From: Saccoglossus kowalevskii
Taxonomy: Eukaryota > Hemichordata > Enteropneusta > Harrimaniidae
Length of the DNA stretch: 12,056 nt
Assembly (NCBI RefSeq): GCF_000003605.2
Contig: NW_003110479.1
Coordinates: forward strand, 1,111 to 13,166
Direction of reading: 5' to 3'
Part shown: positions 1 through 8,500 of the stretch, in pieces
Numbering within the stretch: the first letter of the stretch is position 1
How the letters are laid out: the number at the start of each line of letters is the position of its first letter
Made by a program: the position numbers and the translations under genes
The notes under the pieces: model-generated
Seen by the model: only the letters and a program-made list of their open reading frames with translations
What the model was told of the DNA's origin: nothing
The model's database searches: none

Positions 1-478
1 CATGACTTGTTTTACAAACATTACATCTCCCATTACAGACATGACTTGTTTTACAAACATTACATCTCATATTACAGACATGACTTGTTTTACAAACATT
101 ACATCTTACATTACAGACATGACTTGTATTACAAACATTACATCTCACATTACAGACATGATGTGTTTTACAAACAGTACATATCACATTACAGACATGA
201 CTTGTTTTACAAACATTACATCTCCCATTAGACATGACTTGTATTACAAACAGTACATCTCACATTACAGACATGACTTGTATTAAAAAAGGAAATCTCA
301 ACATTACAGATATGACTAGTTTTACAAACATTACAGACATGATTTGTATTACAAACATTGTATCTAACATAGACATGACTTGTATTACAAACATTACATC
401 TCACATTACAGACATGACTTGTGTTACAAACATTACATCTCGCATTACAGACATGACTTGTGTTACAAACATTTTGCA
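1..478. repeat. 39-bp minisatellite array, about 12 copies
   Basis: Tandem copies of a 39-bp unit begin at the first base of the window, so the left edge of the array is not seen. A typical unit reads ATGACTTGTTTTACAAACAT followed by TACATCTCCCATTACAGAC. Early copies are very regular; later ones carry small deletions (near 229 and 360-375) and a rearranged unit near 285-330. Because 39 is a multiple of three and the unit lacks stops in some frames, both strands show long open frames. These translate to a 13-residue repeat on the plus strand (MTCFTNITSPITD). I regard this as a by-product of the period: there is no start context, no unique flanking coding sequence and no sign of selection against indels. 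Confidence 0.95.
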
Positions 479-721
479 CTTTCAAATATGATAGGTAGAA
501 GCTTGAAACTTTCAAGCCAATGCAGACTGTATTGTGAAAATGGTCTCATTCATATTCAAATTACAACTGTGTGTATGAGCACTGTTATTTTTGAAATGAA
601 CATTGCATTCTTTGTTTGATAGTAAATTTATGGACAAAAAGTTTCTGTTGTGGACCAGCTTCCACCCATCTGTGTTATTTGTTAGGTCAATGGATCCATA
701 GGTGACCTTTGTCAGAACATC
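479..721. other. Unique intergenic spacer with a small palindrome
   Basis: This stretch between two arrays holds no gene I can support. It contains a perfect inverted repeat at 501-517, GCTTGAAA-C-TTTCAAGC, with 8-base arms around one base. Such a short element is of unknown meaning and could be chance. Minus-strand open frames here are short and not protein-like. Confidence 0.6.
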
Positions 722-1226
722 GCAACTGTAGATGGCGCACAACTTTATCAATTTTGCACGAAACTTGACTGACATTGCACATAACTTTGTAGCATCTTTC
801 CTGACTTTGCACGTAGTATTACGGATATTGCATGTAACTTAAAGGACTCAACACTTAATTGTACCGAATTTGAATGCATCTTTCCTGACTTTGCACGTAA
901 TATTACGGATATTGCATGTAACTTAAAGGACTCAACACTTAATTGTACCGAATTTGAATGCATCTTTCCTGACTTTGCACGTAGTATTACGGATATTGCA
1001 TGTAACTTAAAGGACTCAACACTTAATTGTACCGAATTTGAATGCATCTTTCCTGACTTTGCACGTAGTATTACGGATATTGCATGTAACTTAATGGACT
1101 CAACACTTAATTGTACCGAATTTGAATGCATCTTTCCTGACTTTGTACATAACTTCACAGGCGTTGCATGTAGTATGACTGGCAAACCCTCTGCATAACT
1201 TTACCTACATTGCACTCAACTTTTAT
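722..1226. repeat. 21-bp-derived repeat domain surrounding the 84-bp array
   Basis: On both sides of the regular 84-bp array (792-1180) lie degenerate 21-bp units built on a core like GACATTGCACATAACTTT. They occur at about 730-791 (GGCGCACAACTTTATCA, TTTTGCACGAAACTTGACTG, ACATTGCACATAACTTTG) and at about 1137-1226 (TTTGTACATAACTTCAC, GTTGCATGTAGTATGAC, ACATTGCACTCAACTTTTA). They look like the older, unhomogenised form from which the 84-bp unit was built. Confidence 0.8.
792..1180. repeat. 84-bp higher-order repeat (four 21-bp subunits), 4.6 copies
   Basis: Copies start at 792, 876, 960, 1044 and 1128, exactly 84 bp apart, and are nearly identical. Differences are single bases, such as GTAGTATTA versus GTAATATTA. 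Each unit divides into four related 21-bp subunits, beginning CTGACTTTGCACG, CGGATATTGCATG, AGGACTCAACACT and CCGAATTTGAATG. On the minus strand the 84-bp period gives a 28-residue peptide repeat (SGKMHSNSVQLSVES and so on). I do not think it is coding: no gene structure leads into it, and its older 21-bp flanks accumulate changes freely. Confidence 0.95.
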
Positions 1227-1837
1227 GACATGTATAAAAAATAAATTTAATTTAACATATATCAATTTACTTAGCAGTTCGGTTGCTCAATGGCCTTAAT
1301 GGTGCCTGATTACCCACTTGCATTGAAAGATAGCGGAAAACAACCTTGACATTTGACCAGAGAAATTTTGAATAAAGTTTATTTCACTCTATTCATTCAA
1401 TAATGGATGAGCATAGAGTTAGTGTGTAAGTCATTAGGTTTAATATGGAGGTACAGATTAAGGTATGAAGCTGAATTCATTCTATCTATTGTGTCTTTGA
1501 TAGCAAGTTCTTTATGATAAATCAAAAACTCATGAGATCATCAATGTATCTATACGTGTGTTATTAAAGATTTCAGTAAACTTCTTTTTCATTGATTTTA
1601 ATGAGAGATTGTATAAACAGAAATTGTTATTGAAATTATAACATCTTTGTTCAAAGGTAGTATCATATGTTTTGATATTTTTCAAAATCCACAATGATTA
1701 ATCCAACTAGTTTTATAAAGTGTCACAATATCGATCAAGAGTAATCTTTATATTTGTTAATACTATTGTTAATAATTGCAATAACCGCTTGGTTGTACAT
1801 TGACTTGACGTTGCTAAAAAACCTTGTTTATAAGGTG
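1227..1837. other. AT-rich intergenic DNA, no gene seen
   Basis: No open frame of note, RNA gene or transposon was recognised on either strand. The region lies 3' of the minus-strand gene. Its notable item is the palindromic poly(A)-signal pair at 1371-1383. Confidence 0.6.
1371..1383. terminator. Palindromic poly(A) signal pair (AATAAA/TTTATT)
   Basis: AATAAA at 1371-1376 is followed by one G and then TTTATT at 1378-1383, a perfect 13-base palindrome. It therefore carries a canonical polyadenylation hexamer on both strands. For the minus-strand gene it lies about 1.05 kb after the stop codon and is a possible distal site. In AT-rich DNA such hexamers also occur by chance. Confidence 0.3.
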
Positions 1838-1894
1838 ACTAGACAATGTGATTGGTTGATTTTCTAATCCAAACTAGACAATGTTATTGGTTGA
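1838..1894. repeat. Short direct repeat with CCAAT-type cores
   Basis: Two 22-bp copies at 1838-1859 and 1873-1894 share 21 bases. They begin ACTAGACAATGT and end ATTGGTTGA, and are spaced 35 bp apart. A weaker third copy (ACACGACAATGTTTCACA) starts near 1912. ATTGG is an inverted CCAAT box, but with no gene start nearby I read this as a small decayed tandem repeat rather than a promoter. Confidence 0.6.
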
Positions 1895-1968
1895 AACATA
1901 ACTTGAAGGGAACACGACAATGTTTCACAAGGCAATACAGAACTCAACAAACAATTAAAATCAGCAAT

Positions 1969-1974
1969 TTTATT
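1969..1974 (-). terminator. Candidate poly(A) signal of the minus-strand gene
   Basis: TTTATT on the plus strand is AATAAA in the gene's sense. It is the nearest canonical hexamer I found after the stop codon at 2434, about 460 bases downstream. The surroundings are AT-rich, so a chance match is possible. Confidence 0.35.
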
Positions 1975-2228
1975 TTCATACATCTTGTAAAAAAAAAATT
2001 CCATTTAGCAAATGTACAAAATGATTTAAAATAGAAATTTTATAAAGTAGAACAAAGAAACAATTTTCAAATAAAATGCCAACAAATTCATTTGACTTCA
2101 TTATATTTTTGACAAAAACAATATGTACAAATTTATAATGTATGAATACTAATTAATCATTTCATGATTATTAAAAACAATAAAAATATGGCAGTAGTCC
2201 TTATTTAAGACTTACGTCAGTGTATCTC

Positions 2229-2280
2229 ACACTCCTTAGGCGAGTGTTGATAAATAGCCTTAGGTGAAAGCACCTTTAAG
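2229..2280. other. Two adjacent small hairpins sharing a CCTTAGG core
   Basis: The first is ACACTC (2229-2234), a 7-base loop, then GAGTGT (2242-2247). The second, about 2258-2280, is TTAGGTG-AAAG-CACCTTTAA with a perfect AGGTG/CACCT stem. The motif CCTTAGG occurs in the loop of the first and on the arm of the second. They would lie in the 3' UTR of the minus-strand gene if it extends this far. Function unknown. Confidence 0.4.
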
Positions 2281-2433
2281 ATGCTAGATAATTTTGTATT
2301 GAGAGGCAGCAGTGTACTTAGAAATTAATTATGAATCATATACAAGAGATTAGCACCCCTAGTTACACAATATTGAACAAATCTGTACCCCCTAAATTGA
2401 CAGAAATTCACCGGTAACTGTGTATGACCATGT

Positions 2434-2577
2434 TCAATATTGCAACCATGAATTCAAAGTGATTTCTGATAACCTTTCAGCTCTTCTACTCATGTTCACT
2501 TTTTCTTCAAGTTCTTCTATCTTTTCAGATAAACTTTGGTAACTCTCACGTCTGCCACTTGGCAACAGTTCCTGAAA
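2434..2577 (-). CDS. Terminal coding exon (exon 6), coiled-coil-like C-terminus
   Basis: Two in-frame acceptors lie six bases apart: TTTTCTAG (exon from 2577) and TTTCAG (exon from 2571). They differ by the residues Phe-Gln. From 2571 the exon encodes 45 residues and a TGA at 2436-2434. It includes LSEKIEELEEKVNMSRRAER, whose hydrophobic spacing suits a short coiled coil, and ends SWLQY. The preceding intron is about 4.8 kb and almost wholly minisatellite. A possible internal donor (GAAAG/GTTATC) exists but has no clear acceptor beyond it, so I take this as the last exon. Confidence 0.8.
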   Translation of the reverse strand, partial: FQELLPSGRRESYQSLSEKIEELEEKVNMSRRAERLSEITLNSWLQY

Positions 2578-5500
2578 CTAGAAAATAATTCATTGTTCAA
2601 ATGCTAATATGCATGCATCATATTAATTTGTATGGGGATGAAACCAACCAGTGTAACCAACCCACTGACTAGGAAACAGAACCCTCTTCAACCAGTGTAA
2701 CCAACCCACTGACTAGGAAACAGAACCCTCTTCAACCAGTGTAACCAACCCACTGACTAGGAAACAGAACCCTCTTCAACCAGTGTAACCAACCCACTGA
2801 CTAGGAAACAGAACCCTCTTCAACCAGTGTAACCAACCCACTGACTAGGAAACAGAACCCTCTTCAACCAGTGTAACCAACCCACTGACTAGGAAACAGA
2901 ACCCTCTTCAACCAGTGTAACCAACCCACTGACTAGGAAACAGAACCCTCTTCAACCAGTGTAACCAACCCACTGACTAGGAAACAGAACCCTCTTCAAC
3001 CAGTGTAACCAACCCACTGACTAGGAAACAGAACCCTCTTCAACCAGTGTAACCAACCCACTGACTAGGAAACAGAACCCTCTTCAACCAGTGTAACCAA
3101 CCCACTGACTAGGAAACAGAACCCTCAACCAGTGTAACCAACCTACTGACTAGGAAACAGAACCCTCTTCAACAAGTGTAACCAACCCACTGACTAGGAA
3201 ACAGAACCCTCTTCAACCAGTGTAACCAACCCACTGACTAGGAAACAGAACCCTCTTCAACCAGTGTAACCAACCTACTGACTAGGAAACAGAACCCTCT
3301 TCAACCAGTGTAACCAACCCACTGACTAGGAAACAGAACCCTCTTCAACCAGTGTAACCAACCTACTGACTAGGAAACAGAACCCTCTTCAACCAGTGTA
3401 ACCAACCTACTGACTAGGAAACAGAACCCTCTTCAACCAGTGTAAACAATCCACTGGCTTGGGAATTGAAACCTCTTCAACCAGTGTAAACAATCCACTG
3501 GCTTGGGAATTGAAACCCTCTTCAACCAGTGTAGAACAACCTACTGACTTGGGAATTGAAACCCCCTTCAACCAGTGTAGAACAACCTACTGACTAGGGA
3601 ATGGAACCCTCTTCAACCAGTGTAAACAATCCACTTACTAGGGAATGGAACCCTCTTCAACCAGTGTAAACAATCCACTGGCTTGGGGAATTGAAACCTC
3701 TTCAACTAGTGTAAACAATCCACTGGCTTGGGAATTGAAACCCTCTTCAACCAGTGTAGAACAACCTACTGACTTGGGAATGGAACCCTCTTCAACCAGT
3801 GTAAACAATCCACTGGCTTGGGAATTGATACCCTCTTCAACCAGTGTAGAACAACCTACTGACTAGGGAATGGAACCCTCTTCAACCAGTGTAAACAATC
3901 CACTTACTAGGGAATGGAACCCTCTTCAACCAGTGTAAACAATCCACTGGCTTGGGGAATTGAAACCTCTTCAACTAGTGTAAACAATCCACTGGCTTGG
4001 GAATTGAAACCCTCTTCAACCAGTGTAGAACAACCTACTGACTTGGGAATTGAAACTCTCTTCAACCATTGTAGAACAACCTACTGACTTGGGAATGGAA
4101 CCCTCTTCAACCAGTGTAAACAATCCACTGGCTTGGGAATTGATACCCTCTTCAACCAGTGTAGAACAACCTACTGACTAGGGAATGGAACCCTCTTTAA
4201 CCAGTGTAAATAATCCACTGGCTTGGGAATTGAAACCCTCTTCAACCAGTGTAGAACAACCTACTGACTTGGGAATTGAAACCCTCTTCAACCAGTGCAG
4301 AACAATCTACTGACTTGGGAATGGAACCCTCTTCAACCAATGTAAACAATCCACTGACTTGGGGATGAAACCGTCTTCAACCAGTGTAGAACAACCTACT
4401 GACTAGGGAATGGAACCCTCTTCAACCAGTGTAAACAATCCACTGGCTTGGGAATTGAAACCTCTTCAACCAGTATAAACAATCCACTAGCTTGGGGATG
4501 AAACCCTCTTCAACAAGTGTAAACAATCCACTGGCTTGGGAATTGAAACCCTCTTCAACAAGTGTAAACAATCCACTGGGTTGGGGATGAAACCCTTTTC
4601 AACCAGTGTAGAACAACCTACTGACTTGGGGATGAAACTCTCTTCAACCAGGATAGAACAACCTACTGACTAGGGAATGGAACCCTCTTCAACCAGTGTA
4701 AACAATCCACTGGCTTGGGGATTGAAACCTCTTCAACCAGTGTAAACAATCCACTGGCTTGGGAATTGAAACCTTCTTCAACCAGTGTAGAACAACCTAC
4801 TGACTAGGGAATGGAACCCTCTTCAACCAGTGTAAACAATCCACTGACTTGGGGATGAAACCCTCTTCAACCAGTGTAGAACAACCTACTGACTTGGGAA
4901 TTGAAATCCTCTTCAACCAGTGTAGAACAACCTACTGACTTGGGAATGGAACCCTCTTCAACCAGTGTAAACAATCCACTGACTTGGGGATGAAACCCTC
5001 TTCAACCAGTGTAGAACAACCTACTGACTTGGGAATTGAACCCTCTTCAACCAGTGTAAACAATCCACTGACTTGGGGATGAAACCATCTTCAACCAGTG
5101 TAGAACAACCTACTAACTAGGGAATGGAACCCTCTTCAACCATTGTAAACAATCCACTGACTTGGGGATGAAACCCTCTTCAACCAGTGTAGAACAACCT
5201 ACTGACTTGGGAATGGAACCCTCTTCAACCAGTGTAAACAATCCACTGACTTGGGGATGAAACCCTCTTCAACCAGTGTAGAACAACCTACTGACTTGGG
5301 AATTGAACCCTCTTCAACCAGTGTAAACAATCCACTGACTTGGGGATGAAACCATCTTCAACCAGTGTAGAACAACCTACTGACTAGGGAATGGAACCCT
5401 CTTCAACCAGTGTAAACAATCCACTGACTTGGGGATGAAACCCTCTTCAACCAGTGTAGAACAACCTACTGACTAGGGAATGGAACCCTCTTCAACCAGT

Positions 5501-8500
5501 GTAAACAATCCACTGGCTTGGGAATTGAAACCTCTTCAACCAGTGTAAACAATCCACTGGCTTGGGAAATGAAACCCTCTTCAACCAATGTAGAACAACC
5601 TACTGACTTGGGAATTGAAACCCTCTTCAACCAGTGTAGAACAACCTACTGACTTGGGAATGGAACCCTCTTCAACCAGTGTAAACAATCCACTGGCTTG
5701 GGAATTGAAACCCTCTTCAACCAGTGTAAACAATCCACTGACTAGGGGATGAAACCCTCTTCAAGAAGTGTAAACAATCCACTGGCTTGGAAATTGAAAC
5801 CCTCTTCAACAAGTGTAAACAATCCACTGGCTTGGGGATGAAACCCTCTTCAACCAGTGTAGAACAACCTATTGACTAGGGAATGGAACCCTCTTCAACC
5901 AGTGTAAACAATCCACTGACTTGGGGATGAAACCCTCTTCAACCAGTGTAAACAATCCACTGACTTGGGGATGAAACCCTCTTCAACAATTGTAGAACAA
6001 CCTACTGACTAGGGAATGGAACCTCTTCAACCAGTGTAAACAATCCACTGACTTGGGGATGAAACCCTCTTCAACCAGTGTAGAACAACCTACTGACTAG
6101 GGAATGGAACCCTCTTCAACCAGTGTAAACAATCCACTGGCTTGGGGATGAAACCCTCTTCAACCAGTGTAAACAATCCACTGACTTGGGGATGAAACCC
6201 TTTTAAACCAGTGTAAACAATCCACTGGCTTGGGGATGAAACCCTCTTCAACAAGTGTAAACAATCCACTGGCTTGGGGAAGAAACCCTTTTCAACCAGT
6301 GTAGAACAACCTACTGACTTGGGGATGAAACTCTCTTCAACCAGTGTAGAACAACCTACTGACTTGGGGATGAAACTCTCTTCAACCAGTGTAGAACAAC
6401 CTACTGACTAGGGAATGGAACCCTCTTCAACCAGTATAAACAATCCACTGGCTTGGGAATTGAAACCTCTTCAACAAGTGTAAACAATCCACTGGCTTGG
6501 GGATGAAACCCTCTTCAACCAGTGTAGAACAACCTACTGACTTGGGGATGAAACTCTCTTCAACCAGTGTAGAACAACCTACTGACTAGGGAATGGAACC
6601 CTCTTCAACCAGTATAAACAATCCACTTACTAGGGAATGGAACCCTCTTCAACCAGTGTAAACAATCCACTGGCTTGGGAATTGAAACCTCTTCAACCTG
6701 TGTAAACAATCCACTGACTTGGAGATGAAACCCTCTTCAACAAGTGTAAACAATCCACTGGCTTGGAGACTGAAACCTCTTCAACCAGTGTAAAACAACC
6801 CACTGACTTGGGAATGGAACCCTCTTCAACCAGTGTAAACAATCCACTGGCTTGGAGACTGAAACCTCTTCAACCAGTGTAAAACAATCCACTGACTTGG
6901 GGATGAAACCCTTTTAAACCAGTGTAAACAATCCACTGGCTTGGGAATGGAACCCTCTTCAACCAGTGTAAAACAATCCACTGACATGGGAATGGAACCC
7001 TCTTCAACAAGTGTAGAACAATCTACTGACTAGGGAATGGAATCCTTTTCACAATCCACTGAATTCAGGATGGAAACCTCTTCAACCAGTGTGAACAGTC
7101 CACTGGCTTGGGGATGGAACCCTCTTCAATCAGTGTAAACAAACTCCTGAAATATGCAACTGATCTGGTTTTATGATGTACAATTTACTTTTCTATGACT
7201 GTTTCTAAATAATAACCATTTTCTCAAAATAATACTTGCTTTGAAATGTGTCTAGGCACTATTGACAAAAGTGACATAATTTGGTAGTTAAATTTAAAAA
7301 TATTTTGCCATTGTCAAAATCACTAAACCATAACACAGCAATTCAGATTTGTGAACAAAAAACTATTAGAACTTACCCTAACATCTGTATGTGGCTCATT
7401 TAACCATTTCTGTAACTGACTGTCATAACTAGAAACAAATAAATTAAAATATAACTAAACAGAAATACCATGACATTATGTTGCTCACTGCTGGCACAAA
7501 AATTGCAGACAATGATTCAATACAAAACAGTCAAATATTTATTAAATTGTTGGTACTTTATATGTTATATGAATCTGAAACTAATCAAACAGAGTGTTTA
7601 AGGAGAATATTGAAGATATATGGCAAGACCATGTTAGAAATGAGAGCTACTAACCAGGACTGGGATGGAGTAACTATAGTAATGAAGATGAGATGGAAAT
7701 TTATTTGGCACACAGGGTTTAACAAGTATATGTAACACAGTATTGACATGGTCCCCAGAAGGGAAAAGAGTATGGGGTAGACCCAAAACAACTTGGCGAT
7801 GCATCATTGAGAAGGAAAGAACCATGGCTGGATGGAAGTTGTGGGCGGAAGCCAGAGTTGCAGCAGCTGATAGGACAGAATGGAGACATTTGGTGGAGGC
7901 CCTATGTGCCACTTGGCATCTGCAGGATAGATAGATTGGTACTTTATATTATTTAGATACTCATTAAAATGATTCAAAACAAATTAATCTATTAGTACTT
8001 CTCAAATTATCAGTATATTTATTTATATATGTGGTTCAAAATTATTTACTATAGATACCCTAAGTTCTTGAATACTTTAATTTTGTTCAACAACACATAA
8101 AAGTACCAGCAGAAAAGTCACCCATGTGTAATTATTTTATTCATAATTTAAAAAAAAATAGAAACTGGTAATTAAATAATAAATGGTCATACCTGTCACT
8201 GTGTCTTTTTTCTTGTATCATTAACTGTTCAAGATCATTAACATTTTGAATAGTTTGTTCAAGTTTAGGATTACATATCTTTATATTACTGCTCTGTGTC
8301 AGTACTGCACTATCCTCCTCTTCCTCTGCATCACTAACATCAGCACTGAACAACAAACATATACAGTTTATTAAAAACATGCCAACTTTGAGATACACTA
8401 CAACTGCCTAGACACATTCATTGTACAGCAGATTAAGCCAACCCTGGGCCCAGCGAGCACTGACAAGCATTACAACCACTGCCCAGGTGTATTCAAGGCA

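Larger units (their letters stand above)
1895..2433 (-). other. Probable 3' UTR and flank of the minus-strand gene
   Basis: AT-rich sequence follows the stop codon at 2436-2434 in the direction of transcription. No further coding frame is seen. It holds two small adjacent hairpins (2229-2280) and a canonical minus-strand poly(A) hexamer at 1974-1969, which would give a 3' UTR of about 460-490 bases. The true end of the transcript cannot be fixed from the sequence alone. Confidence 0.45.

Noticed and set aside
1-515. Overlapping open frames on both strands with 13-residue repeats
   Set aside because: They follow from a 39-bp stop-free period. No splice sites, unique coding flank or frame-preserving indels support translation.
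501-517. 17-base perfect palindrome as a regulatory site
   Set aside because: It is too short, with no neighbouring gene start or conserved context; chance is a sufficient explanation.
748-1185. 145-residue minus-strand open frame with a 28-residue repeat
   Set aside because: The period of 84 bp keeps the frame open by chance. The related 21-bp relics outside do not keep a frame.
3645-3866. Open frame of 73 residues with SSTSV repeats
   Set aside because: It lies within the 44/45-bp minisatellite. Mixed unit lengths destroy the frame on both sides.
2648-7146. CRISPR array
   Set aside because: Units are contiguous tandem copies with no unique spacers. The setting is a eukaryotic intron and there are no cas genes.
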